The position numbers were made by a program, and so were the translations under genes. 8,533 bases of DNA from Eggerthellaceae bacterium UBA5808 (GTDB lineage Bacteria > Actinomycetota > Coriobacteriia > Coriobacteriales > Eggerthellaceae). The number at the start of each line of letters is the position of its first letter. Positions within the stretch are counted from its first letter, which is position 1. The stretch spans positions 1-8,533 of the forward strand of contig DIDE01000046.1 of the NCBI GenBank assembly GCA_002417975.1, read 5' to 3'. Positions 1-5,077 of this stretch are shown here, one piece after another. The notes under the pieces are model-generated. The model had not been told where the DNA came from. It saw only the letters and a list, made by a program, of their open reading frames with translations, and made no database searches.

Positions 1-116
1 GTGTTGACCGTATTCTTTCTACGTGAAAGTCCTCCGTAAAAGAATGCGAGGGCCGGTGTCATGAGGAACACCAACATGGAGCAGATGATCATGAAAGCCG
101 TACTGCCCGTATCCAT
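1..116 (-). CDS. amt: Ammonium transporter (Amt/MEP family), N-terminal fragment cut by the window edge
   Basis: Reading the minus strand from the ATG at 116-114 gives 38 codons before the window ends. The peptide begins MDTGSTAFMIICSMLV and continues with MTPALAFFYGGLSRRKNTVN. The first transmembrane helix with the TPALAFFYGG segment followed by RRKN is the standard N-terminus of Amt ammonium channels (compare the family pattern TPGLALFYGGLVRRKN), which conduct ammonium/ammonia across the cytoplasmic membrane and are usually near 400 residues long. Seven bases upstream of the ATG is an AAGGAAG ribosome binding site, so the start is well supported. The gene is transcribed away from ilvB. Such genes are often followed by a PII gene (glnK/glnB), but that side lies outside the window. 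Only the first helix is visible, so subtype and integrity cannot be judged. Confidence 0.87.
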   Translation of the reverse strand, partial: MDTGSTAFMIICSMLVFLMTPALAFFYGGLSRRKNTVN

Positions 117-123
117 TCTGTCA

Positions 124-130
124 CTTCCTT
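124..130 (-). promoter_or_regulatory. Ribosome binding site of amt
   Basis: On the minus strand this reads AAGGAAG, ending seven bases before the ATG at 116-114. It is a good Shine-Dalgarno match at a normal distance and fixes the amt start. Confidence 0.75.
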
Positions 131-165
131 ATATCAGGGCCTAATGGCCATTGTCAGATGTGCTC

Positions 166-220
166 CGTATTCCAATGAATAAGATCACTGATATCAGTCG
201 ATCGCTTCATGGGAATAGCG
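166..220. repeat. Long imperfect palindrome between amt and ilvB
   Basis: The core ACTGATATCAGT at 187-198 is a perfect 12-base palindrome. Arms TATTCCAATGAA (168-179) and TTCATGGGAATA (206-217) are complementary in 11 of 12 positions and share exactly the same centre (between 192 and 193). GATC at 183-186 and 200-203 also pair if one base is bulged, and CG at 166-167 and 219-220 extend the outer arm past another bulge. The whole unit could form a cruciform or, if transcribed, a long hairpin; no T-run follows on either strand, so it is not a standard terminator. It lies about 50 bases upstream of the amt start, where a repressor or activator site for amt would be expected. I do not recognise it as a known nitrogen-regulator box. 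The symmetry is seen directly; the role is inference. Confidence 0.6.
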
Positions 221-262
221 AAGATATATGGTATTGTGCCTGCTGGAGAACGTGCATAGTGA

Positions 263-272
263 CGGCATGCCG
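263..272. repeat. Short perfect palindrome CGGCATGCCG
   Basis: A 10-base perfect palindrome inside the amt-ilvB interval. GACGG at 261-265 can alternatively pair with CCGTC at 281-285. It is short enough to be chance; listed as a possible protein-binding site only. Confidence 0.25.
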
Positions 273-463
273 ATTGTTTACCGTCTTGAACGCATCATGT
301 AACATGCTGGAAATAAGGATGGAATGTACTCGAAACAGTGATGATAACTGTACTAGCAATATCGAGTGATAGACGCCATTGTTATGGACATCTATCTTCT
401 AAACTTCGCGTTTACTAACGCAAATGGCTATACTGATCCTAACGAAATAAGAAACAAACAGGT

Positions 464-529
464 GATGAAGAGGCGAGTAAGGGTAGAGCCCGTGAATGAA
501 CATGGGTTGTCGGTTTGTCGTAGAACCGA
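464..529 (+). promoter_or_regulatory. Two adjacent stem-loops in the putative ilvB leader
   Basis: GCCCGTG (488-494) pairs with CATGGGT (501-507) in seven pairs including two G-U, over a six-base loop. Three bases later TCGGTT (510-515) pairs perfectly with AACCGA (524-529) over an eight-base loop. Just upstream, at 464-480, is a purine-rich run (GATGAAGAGGCGAGTAA) that resembles the beginning of T-box leaders. The position, about 200 to 260 bases ahead of ilvB, suits a 5' leader. No T-box sequence (AGGGTGGNACCGCG) follows, so I do not call a T-box. The hairpins are seen in the sequence; that they are transcribed and regulatory is inference. Confidence 0.3.
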
Positions 530-606
530 TTGTATCTATCCCCAATAGACCTTAGAGCCGTCGGGCTGAACATTCGGATATCGGTGGATGACCTCTGCTG
601 TATAGA

Positions 607-649
607 TCGATACGTATGCTTGACCGGGAGATACCTCGATAGGTATCGA
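607..649 (+). repeat. Overlapping inverted repeats upstream of ilvB
   Basis: GATACCT (630-636) and AGGTATC (641-647) are perfect 7-base arms around CGAT. TCGATAC at 607-613 is also a perfect complement of GTATCGA at 643-649, so the right arm can pair with either of two left partners. A -35-like TTGACC lies at 620-625 with a poor -10 candidate (TATCGA, 644-649) 18 bases on, so the repeat would sit across a promoter like an operator. It could instead be a pair of alternative RNA hairpins in an ilvB leader. Both readings are inference. Confidence 0.4.
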
Positions 650-662
650 ACACACTTCGAGT

Positions 663-685
663 GGACAGTATGTGTCCTCTTTTCT
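663..685 (+). terminator. Weak terminator-like or attenuator-like hairpin just ahead of ilvB
   Basis: GGACA (663-667) pairs with TGTCC (673-677) over a five-base loop, followed by the pyrimidine run TCTTTTCT. The stem is only five pairs and the T-run is interrupted, so efficient termination is doubtful. It lies 51 to 65 bases ahead of the ATG at 728, where an attenuator for ilvBN would be expected. Confidence 0.25.
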
Positions 686-710
686 GTTGCCTGTATATAA
701 GGTTAGATTG

Positions 711-717
711 AGGGGAG
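711..717 (+). promoter_or_regulatory. Ribosome binding site supporting the upstream ilvB start
   Basis: AGGGGAG lies ten bases before the ATG at 728. It is the only strong Shine-Dalgarno sequence near the front of ilvB; the alternative ATG at 929 is preceded by no comparable site. It is therefore the main argument for the long form of the protein. Confidence 0.55.
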
Positions 718-727
718 CTGTTCATTT

Positions 728-2737
728 ATGGATGCAGATGCGTCATCTTCGCATTGTAAAAAATCATTGCCTGAAAAATTGCAGAATCAAAAGGTGGTTG
801 ATCCTTTTACCGAAGCACAATCAAGGCTCGTACGCCTACGTTCATCGTCTGATGTTATACATGCAGATCGTTCGACCTGGACATCAGAGCAACGCAGCTC
901 TTCTTCTCATTGCTTTGACGGTGTCTGCATGAATGGTGCGCATGCACTTATCGCAAGTCTGGAATCCGAAGGTGTATCCGTCATATTTGGATATCCTGGT
1001 GGACAGGCCATTAAACTATTTGATGCTCTCTATGATGCGTCTCGCTCTCTTCGCTTTGTTCTTGCTCGTCATGAGCAGGCTGCCGTGCATGAAGCCGATG
1101 GTTTTGCTCGATCAACGGGTGATGTCGGCGTCGTCGTTGTAACGAGTGGACCTGGCGCGACGAATACCGTTACGGGTATTGCGACTGCATATATGGATAG
1201 TATTCCTCTCGTTATAATCACAGGACAGGTCCCAACAGGAGTTATTGGCACTGATTCATTTCAGGAATCAGATACCTTTGGGATCACATTGCCAATTGTT
1301 AAACATAGCTATTTGCTCCAAGATGTGTCAGAGATAACCGAGACAATGCGTGAGGCTTTTCATATTGCACGGTCTGGTCGTCCTGGCCCTGTTCTTATTG
1401 ATGTACCAAGTGATATTGCTGGTGCATGCACGTCGTTTCACTATCCACTTGATATCGATATTCCTTCATACCATCCAACGTATCGGGGTAATCGAAAGCA
1501 GATTCGTGCAGCAGCGCGTATGATTGCTCATGCTCATCGGCCTCTTATTTGCGAAGGTGGGGGAGTTGCTATGAGCAACGCATGTGATGACGTGTGCCAG
1601 CTTTCCTCACTTATGAATATTCCAGTTGTTACCACGCTTATGGCCAAAGGATCGTTTCCGGGACATGATCCGCTTAACTATGGGCCTATTGGTATGCACG
1701 GATCTAAGTTTGCCAATCGAGCTGTTCATGATGCTGATCTTCTTATTGCAATTGGGACGCGGTTTTCTGATCGTGTGACTGGTCGTCTTGATACCTTTGC
1801 GCCGTCTGCTCGCATAATCCATATCGATATTGATCCTGCCGAAATTGGCAAAGTCCGTGAGGCTGACATTCCTGTTGTGGGCGATGCACACAGTGTGGTG
1901 AGTGATATTGTGGCGCAACTCTCTGATTCTGATGCGAATGATGCACGTTGTGCAGATGATGAATGGATTAAGCAACTTACTATTTGGCGTCAGCGTTGGC
2001 CCGTACATGATTGCGTTTCGGTTGATGACGGGGTACATCCGTCGCCTGAATTTGTTATGCGTACTCTTTCTGATCGACTTGATCCACACAACAGCATTGT
2101 TACGACTGAAGTTGGCCAACATCAAATGTGGGCTGCTCAATTTATCGATCGAGAAGAACCTCGAACCTTTATAACGAGCGGTGGACTAGGAACAATGGGA
2201 TTTGGGTTTCCTGCGGCAATTGGAGCTAAAATAGCCTATCCCGATAAACAAGTCGTATGCGTTGCTGGTGATGGATCATTCCAGATGAATAGTCAGGAAA
2301 TGGCAACAGCTGCGATCAACGGTGTCGCGGTTAAGGTCCTTATTATGGATAATCGTTGTCTAGGAATGGTCCATCAGTGGCAAGAGCTGTTCTATCATGA
2401 GCGCTATGCTGCTACTGTGCTTGATGCAAATCCTGATTTTGTTAAGCTTGCCGATGCATATGGATGGAAAGGTGAATCGGTGCAAAGTGCTGATGAGCTG
2501 GGGGCTGCGCTTGATCGTATGCTGTCCGCACAGGTGCCTTATATTCTTGATGTTGCTATTTCTCGTAATGAAAATGTGTATCCGATGGTTCGTCCTGGCG
2601 CATCGACGTCAGATGAAATCGGAGCAGTTGATCTTGCAGTAGGAGCAGTACGCCCTGCACGTTCGGCTCGATTATCGAGCAGCAAACGACTTGATTCGTT
2701 AGGCATTATTTCTGATGCAGAGGAGGACCAGCAATGA
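728..2737 (+). CDS. ilvB: Acetolactate synthase (acetohydroxyacid synthase) large, catalytic subunit
   Basis: The cytoplasmic enzyme condenses two pyruvates, or pyruvate and 2-oxobutyrate, to acetohydroxy acids, the first common step of valine, leucine and isoleucine synthesis, using thiamine diphosphate (TPP), magnesium and FAD. In the 669-residue frame the TPP-binding N-domain begins at about residue 68 (GYPGG at 88-92), with the catalytic Glu at 116 in RHEQ. The central FAD/nucleotide-type domain contains GTRFSDRVTGRLDTF from 343. The C-terminal TPP domain has GDGSFQMNSQE from 514 and ends its metal motif with DN (541-542), where NN is common, then LGMVHQWQELF. Homology to the family starts at Met68 (base 929), giving 602 residues, close to family length. 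The 67 residues before it are Ser/Lys/Arg-rich and unlike anything I know. I keep 728 because of its ribosome binding site, but 929 is a real alternative. A tail of about 37 residues follows the conserved end. The stop overlaps ilvN by ATGA. Confidence 0.93.
   Translation: MDADASSSHCKKSLPEKLQNQKVVDPFTEAQSRLVRLRSSSDVIHADRSTWTSEQRSSSSHCFDGVCMNGAHALIASLESEGVSVIFGYPGGQAIKLFDALYDASRSLRFVLARHEQAAVHEADGFARSTGDVGVVVVTSGPGATNTVTGIATAYMDSIPLVIITGQVPTGVIGTDSFQESDTFGITLPIVKHSYLLQDVSEITETMREAFHIARSGRPGPVLIDVPSDIAGACTSFHYPLDIDIPSYHPTYRGNRKQIRAAARMIAHAHRPLICEGGGVAMSNACDDVCQLSSLMNIPVVTTLMAKGSFPGHDPLNYGPIGMHGSKFANRAVHDADLLIAIGTRFSDRVTGRLDTFAPSARIIHIDIDPAEIGKVREADIPVVGDAHSVVSDIVAQLSDSDANDARCADDEWIKQLTIWRQRWPVHDCVSVDDGVHPSPEFVMRTLSDRLDPHNSIVTTEVGQHQMWAAQFIDREEPRTFITSGGLGTMGFGFPAAIGAKIAYPDKQVVCVAGDGSFQMNSQEMATAAINGVAVKVLIMDNRCLGMVHQWQELFYHERYAATVLDANPDFVKLADAYGWKGESVQSADELGAALDRMLSAQVPYILDVAISRNENVYPMVRPGASTSDEIGAVDLAVGAVRPARSARLSSSKRLDSLGIISDAEEDQQ
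861..932 (+). other. Possible small ORF rich in Leu/Ile/Val ending on the internal ilvB start
   Basis: In another frame than ilvB, an ATG at 861 opens 23 codons that end with ALLLIALTVSA and a TGA at 930-932. This TGA overlaps the internal ilvB ATG at 929 as ATGA. Eight of 23 residues are branched-chain amino acids, as in leader peptides of ilv operons, and the overlap would permit translational coupling to the 602-residue form of IlvB. Against it, there is no ribosome binding site, no terminator hairpin lies between it and ilvB, and the Leu run is simply the shifted reading of a TCT serine run in the long ilvB frame. The same frame is open back to a GTG at 672. Confidence 0.18.
2721..2726 (+). 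promoter_or_regulatory. Ribosome binding site of ilvN inside the end of ilvB
   Basis: AGGAGG, seven bases before the ATG at 2734, lies within the last ilvB codons. With the ATGA overlap it indicates coupled translation of the two subunits. Confidence 0.8.
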
Positions 2738-3222
2738 GGCATGTGCTTTCGGCGTTAGTTCAAAACAGACCGGGTGTCTTGAGCCGTGTTACGGGATTGA
2801 TTTCCCGCAGAGGCTTTAACATTGAGTCACTTTCTGTTGGCCCGACTGAAGATATTACTAAATCTCGTGTTACTGCTATTGTTGATGCTGATGATGTGGC
2901 ATACGAGCAGATCGTTAAACAGCTCAATAAACTTATATCGGTTCACAAGATTATTGACCTAACAGGTTCTGAGGCGCTTGAGCGTGAATTGATCCTTATA
3001 AAGGTCAATGCCGATGCGGCTCATCGTAGCGAGATTGTCGAAATTGTTAACGTGTTTCGAGCGAAAATTGTTGATGTAGGAAAGCGTTCGTTAACGATTG
3101 AGGCAACGGGAGCGCAGAATAAGCTTCTGGCTATGGAAGAGCTGTTGCGTGCGTACGGCATTCGTGGAATAACGAGGACTGGTGTGATCGCAATGCGGCG
3201 AAGTGGATCCGATCAGCACTAA
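2734..3222 (+). CDS. ilvN: Acetolactate synthase small, regulatory subunit
   Basis: This 162-residue protein is the regulatory partner of IlvB. It raises the activity of the large subunit and confers feedback inhibition, usually by valine. Residues 2 to about 77 form an ACT domain (HVLSALVQNRPGVLSRVTGL, then GFNIESLSVGPTED), and about 80 to 158 form the C-terminal domain of the family (ALERELILIKV, EATGAQNKL). Asn11, Gly14 and Asn29 match positions known from the E. coli IlvH family to affect valine binding, so the protein is probably valine-sensitive (family knowledge plus inference). Length is typical. The start is fixed by AGGAGG seven bases upstream, and the ATG overlaps the ilvB TGA. A strong terminator about 50 bases downstream suggests that ilvBN is a two-gene transcription unit. 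Confidence 0.95.
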   Translation: MRHVLSALVQNRPGVLSRVTGLISRRGFNIESLSVGPTEDITKSRVTAIVDADDVAYEQIVKQLNKLISVHKIIDLTGSEALERELILIKVNADAAHRSEIVEIVNVFRAKIVDVGKRSLTIEATGAQNKLLAMEELLRAYGIRGITRTGVIAMRRSGSDQH

Positions 3223-3272
3223 TGCTTAATTTGGTGGCAATTTATGCAATCGACTGACAGACAAAGAACTAT

Positions 3273-3295
3273 GCAGTGATGAGTCGCTGCTTTTT
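3273..3295 (+). terminator. Intrinsic terminator after ilvBN
   Basis: GCAGTGA (3273-3279) pairs with TCGCTGC (3284-3290) in seven pairs (one G-U) over the four-base loop TGAG, immediately followed by TTTTT (3291-3295). It is the clearest terminator in the window, and it separates ilvBN from serA, which then needs its own promoter between about 3296 and 3390. Confidence 0.82.
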
Positions 3296-3310
3296 CGTGC
3301 GTTTACTATT

Positions 3311-3350
3311 TTTACGTCGCTGTTATGCCGGAGTGCGATAGTATAGAGCC
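3311..3350 (+). promoter_or_regulatory. Probable serA promoter zone
   Basis: Because a terminator ends ilvBN at 3295 and serA starts at 3409, a promoter is expected here. Candidate -10 hexamers are TAGTAT (3339-3344) and TATAGA (3342-3347); TTTACG (3311-3316) is a possible -35, but its spacing of more than 20 bases is poor. The zone is supported more by logic than by sequence match. Confidence 0.3.
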
Positions 3351-3360
3351 GATAGATTCA

Positions 3361-3382
3361 AACCGCTCCATAACGGAGGGTT
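3361..3382 (+). promoter_or_regulatory. Stem-loop in the serA leader
   Basis: AACC (3361-3364), one bulged G, and CTCC (3366-3369) pair with GGAG (3375-3378) and GGTT (3379-3382) over the five-base loop ATAAC, giving eight pairs. It ends 26 bases before the serA ATG and is not followed by a T-run. It could stabilise the message or modulate translation; I recognise no known riboswitch. Confidence 0.4.
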
Positions 3383-3392
3383 GTTACTCATA

Positions 3393-3398
3393 GAAAGG
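3393..3398 (+). promoter_or_regulatory. Ribosome binding site of serA
   Basis: GAAAGG, ten bases before the ATG at 3409. It is moderate in strength and of the same form as the leuA site. Confidence 0.5.
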
Positions 3399-3408
3399 CT
3401 GTTCTCAT

Positions 3409-4980
3409 ATGGCGAGTAAGATTCTGGTCAGCGAAAAACTAGCTGAATCTGGTATCAATATGCTGCGAGAGCGGGGCTATGAGGTCGATGTTGATCTCGA
3501 TTTGACCCATGAGCAACTTGTTACAAAGATACCTTCATATGATGCTTTGATCGTTCGTAGTGCAACACAGGTTGATGCTGCCGTTATCGATGCGGCTGAG
3601 CAATTACGCATTATCGGTAGAGCTGGTGTAAGCGTCGATAATATTGATGTTGATGCAGCTACGGAACGTGGCATCATTGTTTGTAATGCGCCGACCTCAA
3701 ATATTGTGTCTGCTGCAGAGCATACGATGGCATTACTTCTTGCTTGTGCGCGGAAGCTGTGCCAGGCAAATCATTCTATGAAAGAGCATCAATGGGATCG
3801 TAATGATTTCATTGGCACAGAGCTCTATCAGCATACGCTGGCTATTTTTGGTCTTGGGCGTATTGGTGGACTTGTTGCCGAACGTGCACAGGCATTTGGT
3901 ATGCATTTGATCGGATACGATCCCTATTGTTCGGTTGAGCGTGCAGAAGCACTTGGTGTAAAACTTTACAATACTGTGGATGAAGTACTCGAGCGTGCCG
4001 ATTGCATTACCGTGCATCTTCCTCGTACCAAGGAAACCGTCGGTATGTTTGGTCCCGATGAATTTTCTAAGATGAAAGATGGCGTTATTCTCATTAATAC
4101 GGCGCGTGGTGGCATTTACGATGTGAATGCTCTCGCCGATTTTATTGCTGCAGGTAAAGTTGCTGCATGCGGTATCGACATGTGGGAAGACGAGCCGTGC
4201 ACGAATAGCCCGCTTCACGAGTTTGACCAGGCAATTCTAACGCCACATATTGGTGCTTCAACGCATGAAGCTCAAACGCGTGCAGGGGTACAGATTGCGG
4301 AATATATATCGAATGGTTTGGATGGTTCGATCGTCCCGACAGCGCTCAACATGGCGCCATTGCCACCTGAGGTTCTTGACGTTGTCGGTCCTTATGTACC
4401 TGCTTGTCAGCTTATGGGCTCTATTCTTGCGCAGATTCAGGGAGATATCCCTCGTAAACTTCGTATAACTGCAACGGGATCACTTGTTGGGCATGATTTG
4501 TCGATTCTTACTGCTGGTGCGCTCGATGGCATCCTTTCATATAAACGTAAGGTTACTCCGGTCAACGCCGAAGCAGTTGCGCGTCGTCATGGTATCGATG
4601 TTCGCACTGATTTCGAACCTAATGCAGATGAATATGCATCGACGGTAATCCTTGATGCCGATGCACTTTCGATTGCATGTACGCTGACGGGGTCACATCA
4701 GACTCCCCGTATTGTTTCCCTTTTGGGCTTTAAGATCGACATTATTCCACAGAAATATGCGCTGATTTTTCAATATGATGATGCACCGGGACGCATTGGG
4801 ACGATCGGTACGGTATTGGGTAAAGCTGGCATTAATATTACAACGATGCAAATTGGAACCGAAGAAGGTACCAATGATGCATTGGTCTATATGAATGTCG
4901 AAAATGAGGTACCAAAAGACATCTTAGCAACCTTACATGAATCATTAAATTTAAAGAACCTCTGGTATATTCAACTGTAG
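3409..4980 (+). CDS. serA: D-3-phosphoglycerate dehydrogenase, long form with ACT domain
   Basis: This enzyme oxidises 3-phosphoglycerate to 3-phosphohydroxypyruvate with NAD, the first step of serine synthesis, in the cytoplasm. The 523 residues fit the long (type I) family of about 525, found in actinobacteria and Bacillus. The substrate domain occupies about 1-100 and 285-315 and encloses the NAD-binding Rossmann domain, with GLGRIG at 148-153. The catalytic residues are visible: Arg233 (TARGG), Glu262 (WEDEP) and His280 (TPHIGAS). Residues from about 320 to 445 form the intervening domain typical of the long form. The ACT domain starts at about 450 (YALIFQYDDAPGRIGTIGTV), so serine feedback is likely. 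The MASKILVSEKL start is normal for the family. It follows the ilvBN terminator and lies 97 bases ahead of leuA, so serA and leuA may be cotranscribed. Confidence 0.96.
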   Translation: MASKILVSEKLAESGINMLRERGYEVDVDLDLTHEQLVTKIPSYDALIVRSATQVDAAVIDAAEQLRIIGRAGVSVDNIDVDAATERGIIVCNAPTSNIVSAAEHTMALLLACARKLCQANHSMKEHQWDRNDFIGTELYQHTLAIFGLGRIGGLVAERAQAFGMHLIGYDPYCSVERAEALGVKLYNTVDEVLERADCITVHLPRTKETVGMFGPDEFSKMKDGVILINTARGGIYDVNALADFIAAGKVAACGIDMWEDEPCTNSPLHEFDQAILTPHIGASTHEAQTRAGVQIAEYISNGLDGSIVPTALNMAPLPPEVLDVVGPYVPACQLMGSILAQIQGDIPRKLRITATGSLVGHDLSILTAGALDGILSYKRKVTPVNAEAVARRHGIDVRTDFEPNADEYASTVILDADALSIACTLTGSHQTPRIVSLLGFKIDIIPQKYALIFQYDDAPGRIGTIGTVLGKAGINITTMQIGTEEGTNDALVYMNVENEVPKDILATLHESLNLKNLWYIQL

Positions 4981-4984
4981 TCCG

Positions 4985-5011
4985 TATGCGGGCTCGTTGG
5001 ATGCCCGCATA
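4985..5011 (+). terminator. Strong hairpin between serA and leuA, without T-run
   Basis: TATGCGGGC (4985-4993) and GCCCGCATA (5003-5011) are perfect nine-base arms around a nine-base loop, four bases after the serA stop. The GC-rich stem is strong, but the following bases are AGGTTAGCC, not a T-run. It could be a U-less terminator, as proposed for some actinobacteria, or a stabilising or processing hairpin inside a serA-leuA transcript. I favour an intercistronic hairpin because leuA has no evident promoter of its own. Confidence 0.55.
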
Positions 5012-5019
5012 AGGTTAGC

Positions 5020-5035
5020 CACATTGCTTCATGTG
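5020..5035 (+). repeat. Small hairpin in the serA-leuA spacer
   Basis: CACAT (5020-5024) and ATGTG (5031-5035) are complementary over a six-base loop. Five pairs are weak; noted because it sits between the strong hairpin and the leuA ribosome binding site. Confidence 0.2.
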
Positions 5036-5064
5036 ACTGGACGCTTTTGGGCATTCAATCACAT

Positions 5065-5070
5065 GAAAGG
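5065..5070 (+). promoter_or_regulatory. Ribosome binding site that decides the leuA start
   Basis: GAAAGG lies seven bases before the ATG at 5078. The same frame is open from a TTG at 4997 and has an ATG at 5063, but neither has such a site and family similarity begins right after 5078. Confidence 0.7.
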
Positions 5071-5077
5071 TTGTAGT

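Larger units (their letters stand above)
117..727. other. Divergent intergenic region between amt and ilvB, no convincing gene
   Basis: This 611-base stretch separates two diverging genes. The short open frames in it (for example 151-369 from a TTG and 366-548) start without ribosome binding sites and give peptides rich in Cys, Arg and Asn with no recognisable motif, so I do not call them. The left part (about 131-260) should hold the amt promoter. The right part (about 420-727) should hold the ilvB promoter and leader. A -10-like TATACT lies at 429-434 on the plus strand with no good -35 at the right distance. The long dyad and the hairpins listed separately are the only clear structure. The length is generous for a simple divergent promoter pair and suits a transcribed, structured leader on at least one side. 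Confidence 0.6.

Noticed and set aside
128..157. amt promoter with -35 CTGACA and -10 TATAAG on the minus strand
   Set aside because: Both hexamers match well at 18 bases, but the -10 overlaps the ribosome binding site. The transcript would start about five bases before the ATG and lose that site, so a start further upstream is more likely.
151..548. Two short open frames in the amt-ilvB interval
   Set aside because: They start without ribosome binding sites, give peptides of odd composition with no family motif, and run through the dyad and hairpins.
464..677. T-box riboswitch ahead of ilvB
   Set aside because: The purine-rich start GATGAAGAGGCGAGTAA and the following stems resemble a T-box stem I, but I find no AGGGTGGNACCGCG box. 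The nearest candidates (TGGATGACC near 583-591 and GTGGACAG near 662) do not fit, and I cannot place a specifier codon.
670..711. 13-codon ORF from the ATG at 670 as an ilv leader peptide
   Set aside because: It contains three Leu and one Ile but also three Cys, has no ribosome binding site, and ends on the ilvB ribosome binding site with no terminator after it.
1607..2140. Long minus-strand open frame inside ilvB, and similar ones inside serA (3733-4218) and leuA (5285-5692)
   Set aside because: They lie antisense to strongly conserved enzyme domains, and their products are rich in Asn, Thr, Arg and His with no motif. They are shadows of the codon bias of the real genes.
4997..5077. N-terminal extension of LeuA from a TTG
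   Set aside because: The segment covers the serA-leuA hairpin region and lacks a ribosome binding site; the ATG at 5078 has a good one and the family N-terminus follows at once.
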